A stretch of DNA of 64,000 bases from assembly GCA_037349105.1 (NCBI GenBank), contig JAYJMM010000041.1:434001-498000 (forward strand), written 5' to 3'. The translations under genes and the position numbers were made by a program. Source of the DNA: Limnomonas spitsbergensis. Lineage: Eukaryota > Chlorophyta > Chlorophyceae > Chlamydomonadales. A model generated the notes under the pieces. That model did not search any database, was not told the DNA's origin, and was given only the letters and a program-made list of their open reading frames with translations. Position 1 is the stretch's first letter; each line of letters starts with the position of its first letter. Shown here piece after piece: positions 11,920 through 22,677 of this stretch.

Positions 11920-14912
11920 TCAGGTCCCGCAGCTCATAAGGGACCATTTCAAGGCACACAGGCATTCATGCTGACCTGCAAGGTTGGCATGGCGCTGCGC
12001 TACATTGCGGTACACCGTCATGATTTGGCCTAGCTGCGGATTTGTGAACTCGGGCAGACGCGCAATCACCGCCACGGCCAGCCTGCGCCAAACAGTTTTC
12101 AAATTTGTGTGTGTGTTCAGTTTTCAAGAGTGCGTGCAGGGCAAAACGGTCTAGGGTGAGCTTTGTCATCCTTAACTTACATGTCGAATAGCACTCATGG
12201 CAGGGGTGATCAAATGGTCAGCTGGCAACGTAACAAGTGGCAGACAGGAGGATGAATACACGGACATCAGCCCGTCAATACAGTTTACCATACCAATATC
12301 CTACAATATCCTGAACACAGATGAAGAGTTGGAGCAAACCATCCTCTGGCTAGCGACTCAAATGAGTCCGTCATGAGGATGAGAGTGGTGCCTCACAGAG
12401 CGCAAGCAAACCTCCTTGAGGTACCCTTGAGGAAACCAAGCCACCCTTGAGGTACAACACTGCAGACATTTACGATGTGCTGGTGGGATGTAGGGTGATA
12501 TGAGAAGCGGCTGTGGAATTGTGGATACATGCCCAGGAAAATATTTCCGAGGAGGATTTGTGTGCCACTTAAAGCGCAATTATGTGCAGCGTCAAGGCCT
12601 TCTCCCCTGGCCCTCTGGACCCTTAGGGAATCCTCACGCTTTCTTTGCAGACATCCCTGAAATCAGAATTCAATGGTTTCAGGTTGAAAGTGTTTTACGA
12701 CGTGTGTCTTCAAGACCAAGCGTTCTCTCCTCGCCCCCCCTACCCCTAGTAAACTCTCAGTTCCTCACCCCTTGAACACATTGTCGTCGAAGAAGGATCG
12801 CCTCACATCCTCCCTGCCGTACCCCTCCACGAGCGCCACCACCTCAGAGGCAGTGAAACCCTTGAGCTGTACAAGCAAACAGGAAACACAAGCAGGGATA
12901 GAGCAACAGCGTGCCTCAAGTCACCTCAACCCACGGGCAACAACTTACAGGGGGGCAGGACAGAATCTATGTTCTTCGCTCACCCCTCAGCCCCCCTCTG
13001 AACCTGGGTGCCTGACAGGCGTAATTTATATTTCAATCATGGGTTCCGCAGTTACGGGTCTGCTCGGTCCTCCACTCCGCACCCGACTCCTATACCTGCT
13101 CCATCACTGCCTGTGACAGCTCCCCCAACAGGAACGGATCCGCGGGGCATATGGCCGCCATGGCTGTGATGAGCATCGGGAGGTCCTCATGGCGCAGCTC
13201 AGGCAGCAACTTGTGGACAGCCTCACTCAGATCCTGAGATCCAGAAGGGGGGGAGATCAGGCACGGTTAAGGCTCGAGGCCTGAGCCTGGGGTCTCGCTT
13301 CAATTGTTTGATATGATCATATAAGGCTCAAGCGTGCAGGCTCTAGGCAATGGGTCTGAATGGATAACATGCTGTGCAGCCTTCCTGTATAATTTGGAAT
13401 TGATCACTAAATAAGGCATTTTCAGATAATCCTGTACGAGCATCAGGTGATGGTGTAGAAGATACTTGCAGGCCTCTGGCAGATCAAGCAGGTGTCACGG
13501 AGGTCAGGATCCAACGGTCAGGTTCAGCCAGTGAAGGGAGGGTCTTGGCGGGGACCACCTAATGAGAGCAGTGGAAATGGTCAGGGTTCAGCCAGTTGCT
13601 AGATACAGCCTGGGCCCACCCTTGCGAGCTTGGTATCGATGTCGTCCCGCTCTGCAACCATCCACAGGACTCCGGGGAGCTCCTCGGCGTTCAGTTCGCC
13701 GCAGCGGTCGCGGAAATAATTGATCACTGCGGATCAGGACGGGTGCAGGCGCGTTAGGGCCGGCAGGCTGGGGGAGGATTGGGAGTAAGATCAGACCGTA
13801 TCCGATCAGGGTGCGCACGGGCGCTGGAATCAGTTCAGCTATTTTGATGTTGCAATCCAGAAAGTCCAGGTTAACCCTTAACCCTTCACCTCAACACCCC
13901 GTTGTACCACGGTGCAGACTGCCCCATTGCTTCAGTCGTTAAACAATCCTTGCCCCCCCCCTTGATCACCTGCATCTGCCAGGGCTTGGGTGCAGAATTC
14001 CATTTTCCTCGCCACCTCACAGAACGTGGCCACCTCCGTTGGGCTGCAGGTCTCTATATCAGAAAGGAACTCGGTGGACATCATGCCCATTGCCGCAACC
14101 AACCTGAAAAAGCACGCAGATTTTTAATTACATATTTGGGGGTCTGGATCCGTGCCTCATTGCAACCCCCGGGCAGGGGTGAGCATCTTGAACTGCCAAC
14201 CACTCTGAAACTGACAAGCAGCCCCCGCCCTCCCAGCGCCTTCAACATTGGGGCATCCATCGGTACAACAGTATTAGTTAAATCCTTGGACTGACGCTGA
14301 CCTCTTGAGCTCGCAATTCAAACATCCGTTAAGTCCAGCCTCTCCCCCCCATTTGAGGCCTATGCGCACGTACTGGTCCCTCTGCATATGATCGCGCGAG
14401 ACAAGAAGCGCCACCGCCTTGGAAAGCGGGCTGCGAGCCACAGTCTTGTCTTCACAAGGCTTGCCGAGCGACATTTGTGAGCGGCTACTGCTGGCGATAC
14501 CACGGTAGCAGCCGGGTAACAGTGCCCCGCGCCTGCCAGCTGCCAGCGGCAGTGTGCCGAGTGCGGCACCCTGCGGCCCCAAGAAGATGGCGGGACCAGC
14601 GCCGGATGTGCTGTTGCTGCTGTTCATGCCACTGCTGTGAGCTGCAGTGAGGAGTGCCAGCAGAGGGCCTCTGATCTTGGTCCGACCAGCTGCTGGAGGT
14701 GTGGTGGGGGAGTTGGGGTCTGCTGGGGGGCTTGGAAAAAGTGCCTCATCTCGTGGGGCATGGAACGCTGCAGCTTGCATTGAGGGGGTCTCTGTGGGAG
14801 GGACAGCAGCGTAGCGGAACGTCCTAGCGCCCCAAGCAGCGCTCGACCATAGGCCCAGGTGCACGTTTCTGTGACGGAGGGGCAGCAGCAGCAGGCTCAG
14901 AGGTTGAGTCAT
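11920..14912 (-). CDS. Mitochondrion-type helical-repeat protein (HPR/OPR-like), 392 aa
   Basis: Six exons join with every phase matching: 14912-14374, 14103-13970, 13726-13620, 13233-13096, 12866-12769 and 12082-11920. The N-terminus (MTQPLSLLLLPLRHR) is Arg-rich without acidic residues, like a mitochondrial presequence. A Ser/Ala/Pro-rich linker reaches about residue 165. The rest is at least five helical hairpins of about 37 residues, starting with CSPTEVATFCEVAR, NAEELPGVLWMVAER, RHEDLPMLITAMAA, TASEVVALVEGYG and TNPQLGQIMTVYR. That spacing fits heptatricopeptide (37-residue) or octotricopeptide repeats, which bind organelle RNA; this function is inferred. No RAP domain is seen. Another frame opens with ATG at 15105 (Ser/Ala/Pro-rich, 93 codons) but does not join in phase. 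The last exon reads through a possible donor at 11975, since splicing there would leave an intron of only 43 bases. Confidence 0.8.
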
Positions 14913-16795
14913 TCGGTGCTTGCGTTCTCTTGACCTGGTGGTTTATCGTCGCAGGATCTACGATACGTGAGAGGCTCTGCGTCGCAGACTTTGAACTGAG
15001 GAACCAGACGAGATCTCTGCGGCAGACGATAGATCGATTGAATCTGAATTCTCTGCTCTGACACAAATATAGGGCTTTCAACCCAGGCTTTGACAAAGGT
15101 CTCACGGTGAAATAGGACTCAGAATAAAATTATCATAAGAAGTGAGATCACCATCGGCGCTGTCAAGTCATCCGACAGAGCTACCCACCCACGTAAGCGT
15201 ACGGTATATATGCCCTACTTCCTACCCCTATTCCTAGTTCCCCCTGCTCCAGCTGCACCTGACACATCACACATTCACACCGACATCACACCTCAACGTC
15301 ATACTTCATAATTAAATAACGGTTGGCAGATTGCGCTTGTCGGAACACAAGCAGCGACGCAATCACGCAAGCACTTGGTCGGATAGTGGAATGACAGTAG
15401 ATAACCCTAAGTACCCCTCTGGGCCTCTTCCCATTGCCAATCCCTATTTTGCTCGATCGGCCGGCTTGCGCCCCCCTGAGAGGCTGAGACGCCCCGTGCA
15501 TCCGTGCATCTCAAAATCTCATACGCAGCTTCTCAGCATACACCAGCCCGGCAACCCGGCGTCCCGTCCCTGCCTCTGCACTGATGCACACACGGTACAC
15601 CCGCTCATACAAGAGATCGATATCGGTCTACTCCGAGCATGCTGTGTCCCTGCGCCCTCTCAACGCGTGTAAGAGGACTGTACTGCAGGGGTACAAAAAA
15701 GGATTTTGAAAAGACTTTCCTTGGTGTTTGACTCCGAGCTTCCCTTATTAGTTTATGGAACATCTATCTTATAAGTATGGACAACTTTATCTTCAACTCC
15801 TTCATAAGATTCCGCTTCCCTCTTTCTTGACAAATCTTCTGCTTCTTAATCTTATGGTCTTTTTGTAAGATTTCCCTTGACCCCGTGCATGAGGTTTTTT
15901 TTGGCCTGGAGATTATATAAAATTATAACAAGTAAACGCACCTAAAGTTAATTCATATGTATCAAATTTAAACAATCATGGGAGATTGACTCTCCCGACA
16001 TCATATTTTCATCATATGATCCGCACTCTTCTTAGTCGATAGGGGTCGTCGTCTTGTGACAGATCCGCCCTGTCGGAACGCGGAGAATCTGGATTAATCT
16101 TCATGTATCAATCCTTAATTCCTTCTGCTAAGGCCCGGGACGCAAGTGGGACCACTCGAGCAGCCACTCCGGCATACCATCGATCGATTTTCGAGTCTGG
16201 ACCTACGTCCATGCATGATTCATCCCAACATGCAGGCTAGTCACCCTGATGTGTACTGCACTACTCCTAGTAATCACCAATCGGGTTGTCCATCCCCAAA
16301 GGAATCTAGTACATGAATACAAGTCCCATGCATCAAATGTGATGCCCCGCTGAACTGTAAAAACCTCACAAACTTCACATGATCGATCATCCCTTGGTAG
16401 TGGGGGGAAGCCCACCATCTACTCCCCCCCATAGGCCCACACACTACCAAAATATGGGAATATCGCCGTAGACTAAATTTGCACGCGGGCATGCCCTGTG
16501 AAAAAGCTCGGCTTTGCCATTATGTCAAATGTCAATTACTGCCCCGACAACCGGAGCTTTCCTGAACAATGAGTATGCATTGAAATTGCACACCTTCCCG
16601 CCTTTCCGGCGTCACTTAAAGGGGTTTCATCATATTTTATAATTGTGCCGGACGTCCAAAGGCGTTATCTGATTCATCAGGTTTTTTTAGTATTTGTCTG
16701 ACCTCATGGCGGAATTCCCTCTACCCTTCCACAAGGCCCTCGGGGCTCCCAGCCAATGTTGTACCCCTCCCTATTCTGCTGACATCCCAATGTAC

Positions 16796-16921
16796 AGTTG
16801 AGCGCCCACGTGGCCGAGCTTTGAGCGGGCCCAGAGGTGTAACGTTATTGACCTACAGTTGGGCGCCCACGCAGCCTAGCCGTCTTGTGCATGGCCCAGA
16901 GGAGTAACGTCATTGACCTAC
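16796..16921 (+). mobile_element. Two head-to-tail copies of the dispersed LINE tail motif
   Basis: Copy one (16796-16853) runs from GTTGAGCGCCCACGTGGCC to CCAGAGGTGTAACGTTATTG. Copy two (16857-16921) is more diverged. Copy one differs from the copy at 51520-51578 at about two positions in 58. There is no attached coding fragment. Confidence 0.75.
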
Positions 16922-17457
16922 ATACATATAGGGTAATGTAAACATGCATCTTCATGCTTGTATTCATATCCCGTTCATTTTAGATTTATTTCAATCCTCT
17001 TATCAGCTGATGCCTAGAATTTAAGAATCACTTCTTCGCCGCCTGGGTTGGGGTTTGGCAAGCACCGATCACGAGGTTTCTTGTACGTCCCACTTTCAGA
17101 ACGTTGGTGTCCCGCTCCGAAGCAGGTATTGACGAACCCTCCGTCCACCTCCTATTTCCGGTGTACGGCATTTCAAATTCCGTATTCCTCAAGCCACACT
17201 CGGGCGTTTTCTTTCCTTTTATCTTCCGTGCCGACAGTAGCTCTAGTTCGGGGACCTACGCCTCTGCCTCACTCTGATGCGGTGCTGCTTACCTGTGGGG
17301 AAGTCGTCGCTCGGCGACGGGACGAAGTCCTTGTCTGGCTGCCCGCACACACACCGATAGATCCAAGCGTATATATCAAGTCAAACCACCCAGCTCTCAC
17401 CAATGCATGTTTCCTAATGAAGTAGGCATGTTACCACCATACGGCTTCCTCGGTATT

Positions 17458-18040
17458 TACGAACGTCGTCAGTCAGTAGCCCAAATGCCTCAGATTTTGA
17501 TGCCAGGTTTACAGGGTTTGGCGGAGGAGGTCATAGCGATTTCAGGGTCAACTGCGTCCCCGAGGCAGGCAATCGGACGTGATGACGTCAGGGACACGTG
17601 ACATCACACTTTTTGTGCCAGTCGACCTCCTGTTTCATCCTGACCGTTCCTTCTTTGTTTGTCTTGCCTACGTTCGGTGACCTAGTTACGAACGTCGTCA
17701 GTAGCCGAAGTGCCTCAGATTTTGGTGTCAGGTTTTTCAGGGTATGGCGGAGGTGGTCATAGCGCTTTTAGGGTAAACTGCGCCCCCGAGGCAAACGCCG
17801 CGTCAGGCTTGGCCTGTGTTGGAGGGATACGTGGCATCACACTTTTTGTGCCAGCCGAACTTGTCTCTCTTCTCGACAGATCCTTCTTTGTTTGTCATGC
17901 TTACGTTCGGCATCCTACTAGATACGAACGTCGTCAGTAAAGCTTTGGATTGCCTCGCCGTACGAAGCGGGTTTTCGGGGTCTGGCGCAGGGGGTTTGGC
18001 GAAAACGAGGGTTTTCCGAAATGAAAATCGCTGGTGACGA
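17458..18040. repeat. Tandem repeat of about 230 bp, 2.5 copies
   Basis: TACGAACGTCGTCAGT recurs at 17458, 17687 and 17923, giving periods of 229 and 236. Shared internal blocks include GGCGGAGG(A/T)GGTCATAGCG, CATCACACTTTTTGTGCCAG and TCCTTCTTTGTTTGTC. No reading frame is conserved between copies. Confidence 0.8.
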
Positions 18041-18525
18041 ACATGCCCGTTGATTGAAGGCCGTTATGTGAGAGGGTGTGAGCGTTAGCCCCCACAGGCC
18101 CACAGCCACATACACCGCAACTACAGGGTCTTGACGAAAAAAACAGGCGTAGCCTACGTTCGCCGGCTAGTTTGAGAACTATCCCCATCACTTCCACAAC
18201 GATTTATCCTCGATGACCTTAGACCTCAGAAGTCTTTGCTGAAACCCCTCAAACCCTGCCTCACACCAGTTAGTCACACGGCCACGTCGATTTTGCATCG
18301 TGCATTACTAATCCAGTCACACAAAAAACGCTCCTTTCTTGTTCATCATAAACCCTCTGCACATTTGCTAGTAGCACCCAATTTGTAATTGCTCTGTCAC
18401 GTCATCAGCTCTTCAGAGCTCAAGGACACGCTCACCCTTTTCAAGCCCTGGTTCCAGCTTCTCTCTGTCTCCGTGTCGTCAGCTCTTCCTAAATTATCCC
18501 TCGTCAGCATAAATCACCTTTAACA

Positions 18526-18855
18526 ATGTTAGGAGCAAAGCCCATGGGTGCGCCCACCCCCAAGGTCCTGCATAGTGTCGAGGTTCACAACAAGATGTCT
18601 GAGCCGGTCACCGTCACCGTCACTTTCGACAACCATAAAGACAAGACGGATATGAAAGAGGAGCACCAGATCGCCAACGGTGCCAGCCATCACTTCCAAG
18701 AGAAGAGCCTGGATATGGGTACCTGGCAGGTACGCTGTGGGTTTTCACAAAAACAGCACTCAAGCGCATTTGCCGTGGAAACTGGAAAGCAGTCGACTGT
18801 GCAGGTTCTCGGCCAGGGGCCGAACCATATGGCCTATGCTGAAGTCGAATTATAG
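18526..18855 (+). CDS. Single-exon 109-aa protein, probably beta-rich; family unknown
   Basis: A complete 330-base frame from ATG (context TTTAACAATG) to TAG. The protein has no signal peptide and no membrane segment. It shows alternating hydrophobic strands (HSVEVHNKMSEPVTVTVTF; TWQVRCGFS; SSAFAVETG; KQSTVQVLG), which suggests a small beta-sandwich. It is Lys/His/Gln-rich and has one Cys. TGTAA followed by AATAAA occurs at 19445-19456, about 590 bases after the stop. I do not recognise a family and assign no function. The frame, start context and strand pattern support a real gene. Lack of an intron is unusual among its neighbours and could mean a recent retrocopy or simply a short gene. Confidence 0.7.
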   Translation: MLGAKPMGAPTPKVLHSVEVHNKMSEPVTVTVTFDNHKDKTDMKEEHQIANGASHHFQEKSLDMGTWQVRCGFSQKQHSSAFAVETGKQSTVQVLGQGPNHMAYAEVEL

Positions 18856-19444
18856 GTACTAATCTAACCAGAATACAGCTGCGCAGATGTGTGCCGCGAG
18901 CATCAGCAGAGCATGGCTGAAACTCGAGTCTTACCCCTGGCCAATGGCTATGACCCTATGATGCAAGGTGCTTAGTTCAGAGTATGAGCCACTACCTCGG
19001 CTTATCCCTTGTGCCCTTGCCTGCCCCACTCTTGTTGCCTTTCTAGGCAGTGGCACCCGTCAAGTTGGTTTCTGTGACACATGCCAACGGGTCTACCTCG
19101 ATGGAGCCTACAGTCCAAGGCATTGTCAAGAAAATGGAGCTGAGTGTGGTTGGAAATGGCAGTATCGAAATTCTTTAGGCAGCTCATCCGGTGTCAAGAC
19201 TTAATTGGCCTGGCAAGTGGCATCAAGATGATGTACATTGTACTACATTCAGGCCGTCTCAGAGCGTGGGCATGCCAGCATGATGTCAAGGTTGGCATGT
19301 GTCATTAATATTTTTTCAAGCCACTGCTTTGATTGGTATGCAGGGCCGTTTAATGTGGCTTGAGTATGCTCATTGGAGCACCGAGAGTTCTAGGATACAA
19401 CCACTCTCGTTGATTTTCTTGTACATTTCCTATCGAAGTATCGA

Positions 19445-19456
19445 TGTAAAAATAAA
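19445..19456 (+). terminator. TGTAA and AATAAA polyadenylation signals
   Basis: Adjacent TGTAA (19445-19449) and AATAAA (19451-19456) lie downstream of the 109-residue gene. They imply a 3' UTR of about 600 bases. Confidence 0.4.
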
Positions 19457-19551
19457 TGGCCAAATACTCATGCTGCATGTTGCAACAGCTTAAGTTGTCC
19501 ACGAGGTCGACGGTGACCTCCGAAGGTACCGGTAATCGATATTATCGGGAA

Positions 19552-20890
19552 GTCAAAATCGTGACACCTCTGGGCCATTCCATAAAAAGGCTATGCTGCT
19601 TGGGCGCCCAGGCGACCGTCTTGTTGGGAGGAAATTAAAATAAGAGATAAGGGGGGAAAACGGGAAATAAGAAGTACAAGACCACCCCCCAAAGGAAAGA
19701 AAGTCTGAAGAGACTCCAGCCCGTCCAGTCTTAGCCCTTAACTAAGCAAAAGCAATGAGAGGATAGTAAGCAAGAGAGGAACAGAAGGCCCGCCCACAAA
19801 AAGGAAAGATAATCCGAATCTCCAGCCCCTGAAGACCCTAGCCATCAACAAAGTCTACCGGTCAAAGACATCAGGGTAAATGGAGGAAGGTAAGCGACGT
19901 TACACCTTTGGGCCATGCTCAAGAAGGCTCGGCCGCGTGGTCACCAAAGTAGTAAGGGCAGAAAAGAAGGAAAAGGGGTAAACAAAGTGAAGGGGCAGAC
20001 TATAGGCTGCATAGGAAAGGCAAAGGAAGTTCCAGCATCTGAGAACGTCTACGCCTCAACGATATCTACCACGTCTTCCACAAAAGCCAGGGCACACCAC
20101 CCAAGCCTGTCTCAGTTCAACTCCAAGAAGTTTCTAGCACCGTTTGGAGGACCTGCCCACCCCCGCTCCCTAAGTTGATCCTGCACGCTGGGGCATTGAA
20201 AGCAAGCATGCAACACGTCCTCCACATGCTCGCCATCTCCCCTAGCCCAGCATCGCTGGCAGCACCGTCTGTCATGCTGCTGACCGCTGCGCCGTCCTTT
20301 AGCGTCGGCCGTGTTGACGGCGCCGAGCCGCAGCCTTACATTCGTGCACACGCAAGCACACTCCCTTTGGCTGGTGCGGCCCCTGGCCGGCGCAAGGACG
20401 GCGCCCGTCGCAGGTTGGAACCAAGTCCAGTAGGTGGCCGCATACCTGTGTTCAGTGGCAGGATCTCTGGGGTCCCCTCTGCCAGCTGCATCCAGCTGCG
20501 CCCGCTCGTATGATACATCAACTCACGCCAGCGCCTCTGTGACAGGTAGCGGCTGCAGGTCATTCGCGTCTGACGCAGTTGGGGGACGGCTGATCCCAGC
20601 TCCAGCTCCTCCAAGGCACCTAGCAATGCCCTGCACCAGTTGCTCCCTCTCGTGCCCTGACGGACAGCGAACTGCATGTCGGCCGCCATGGCTGCCACCA
20701 TGAGTGGACTGTCTTCCTCTGCTGCTGGTGTTACCGCTGCGTTGTGGAAGCGAAGTACATGCTGCCACCAACTTCGCTGTAACGGCTAGATCTGGTGTTG
20801 AAGGTGCATGGCCATTTGACATTGGTGAGCCTGCTACATTGGTTGACACCATTAGAAGCGCACTGTTGAGCTGATGGGAATTGACCCCCA
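19552..20890 (-). mobile_element. LINE-type retroelement fragments with tail motifs
   Basis: Two tail-motif copies (19552-19612 and 19894-19945) lie downstream, in minus orientation, of a decayed coding region at about 20112-20890. The minus-strand translation includes RCCQRCWARGDGEHVEDVLHACFQCP, given here as two overlapping parts: RCCQRCWARGDGEH and HVEDVLHACFQCP. This Cys/His cluster, followed by a Leu/Arg-rich stretch, is typical of the region after the reverse transcriptase in non-LTR retrotransposons. The frame is broken into two overlapping pieces and no RT catalytic motif remains. Related copies lie at 26640-27060 and 50820-51100. Confidence 0.65.
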
Positions 20891-20899
20891 CCCCAGAAA

Positions 20900-22597
20900 T
20901 CTGTTTTTATTCCAGAGTTCTGTCGAGTATGTAAGGCCTACTGCGTGCACATTGGACTAAGAGTGCGCTGCACGGAAGGCAGGCCCTATTATATTTGAAT
21001 ATAGGAAGTTGCGGAAGCTAGCCGCAGCGGACAGCTTTCTACAGAGTTCGCACGGTCACCGAGATATTGTGTGACAAGGAGACACAGCCCCAACAACTGC
21101 CCGACAGAACTCAGACCAGCCATTAGCCCTTTGCAACTGACGAAGGCAGACTACGCCGTTGAACATGGCTGATGTCCTACTCTGCATTGCTATTAGGCGG
21201 ACATGAAACGAAATGACACACCAGCCTGGGTCGAAGGGACTAAAACGGTTCATTGGCGCTTGACCCCATCCTCCTTGCTGAAGGGGGCGGCCCAGGATCA
21301 TGCCATGATGGTCCCGTTAAACCAGTCAAAATTGGTATTTTTTTCGTCTGCTCCATTCTCCTCTCGCGTTTAATTTATTTTCCTCCCAGTTGGGCGCCCG
21401 ATCGCCCATGCCGCCTTTATCCTTTTCACATTTTCAGCATGGCCCAGAGGTGTGATGTCATTGACCAGACAAAGTATACTGGCTGGCGTTTATTATGCGG
21501 ACTTTGCAGTGCATTGGTCAGCTTCTCTTGCAAGACAATCGTGTTCAGAGTTCAAGTGGTTTATAGCAATCATAGCACTCAAAACATTAGTACTTGCTAC
21601 TGGAGACCTGCCATTTACTTAATTTATTGCTTCAAGCAATCTTGAAAATATTGAAGTGCCCCAAACCAAAGTGCCACCAAGCAACACATATTTGTTGCTA
21701 AACTAAATGGAGACCTGTCATTTAATTAATTAATTGCTTTAAGCAATCTTGAAATTTCGCATGTGCTTAAAACCAAAGTGCCACCAAGCAAAACATATTA
21801 GTTGCTAATCATAGGGCATGTTTGGAATGAATCCTGATCAGCTCAAATGTAGCGTCACCGGTGCAGTCAGTAGTCAGAACGGCTAGTTGCCAATTGCACC
21901 TGACTGGGCCCAAGAATCTAGCTATAGCTTGAATGTCTGGCAATGCCATCCAATATACCGGTTTAGAACGGTGCATACCCGCTGGGGAATGACTTAGCCT
22001 AATTCCAGCTACCATGCGCAGCCAGGACTATGATGCAGCCATGCCACCCTCCTATGTGAAGGGGCAGGAACATGGAACCCGGCGATCTAGGCAGGTGAGG
22101 AGAGAAGATTGTGTGACGGGGTCGATCCCTCAAGCTTTGGATTTGGATGCGCCCAGCAATAAAAGCCTGGTAGCGCAGGTGGAACATTATAACCTCGTGC
22201 ATAAGCACCTGCACTACAACAGGAAACCTCCTCCTTTTCAGCGCACAATTTTGTTTACATGAATAGGAATGGGCAAAATCAGGTCACCGGTACATTTGAT
22301 GCCAAAATCAATAGTACTGTAATCCGCACACTTCCCTGGGCAACTCTTGCGTTAACTGCTACCATAAGTAGTACAATGTCGGTTATTTGCTATCACATTT
22401 ATTAAGCGGTCAAAGCAAAAAACACGTTTATACCTAGCAGAGGCAAAGGATTGCCTCTTCGATCTTCAGGATTGCAAACCTAAGTGGCACAGAAACCTGC
22501 GGTGCAGTTCGTCCAACTTCGATACTGCTGTGGCCAAAAGTATTGCAAAACAGTGACTAAACTGGTGGCGCGTAGTAAGTAACTTTATCCCAATCCA
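20900..22597. other. Spacer with a tail-motif copy and a short tandem duplication
   Basis: A tail-motif copy on the plus strand lies at 21387-21464. An imperfect duplication of about 108 bases lies at 21598-21812 (shared blocks GGAGACCTG(C/T)CATTTA and AAAGTGCCACCAAGCAA). No gene is seen. Confidence 0.5.
21387..21464 (+). mobile_element. Solo copy of the dispersed LINE tail motif
   Basis: Runs from CAGTTGGGCGCCCG to GGCCCAGAGGTGTGATGTCA, with a longer variable middle than other copies. Confidence 0.6.
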
Positions 22598-22602
22598 TTA
22601 CA
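22598..22602 (-). terminator. TGTAA polyadenylation signal of the two-TM gene
   Basis: TGTAA on the minus strand, 76 bases past the stop codon at 22678-22680. Confidence 0.6.
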
Positions 22603-22677
22603 CAAGGTGCACCCAAGTGTCCGGCTGTCGGCACATGCAAACGTAGCTGAATTCAAACTTGAAGGCGTGTCTCTTGT

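Larger units (their letters stand above)
14913..18525. other. Long spacer with repeats, no gene recognised
   Basis: The interval 15680-16120 is relatively AT-rich and 16323-16378 repeats a sequence near 1083. Two tail-motif copies follow at 16796-16921 and a tandem repeat of about 230 bp starts at 17458. Open frames here are short and lack coding character. Confidence 0.55.

Noticed and set aside
11825..11935. Alternative C-terminus of the helical-repeat gene (LRDLIAALSSDPLLS)
   Set aside because: Needs an intron of about 43 bases and does not match phase. Read-through to the stop at 11920 is simpler and leaves TGTAA at the usual distance.
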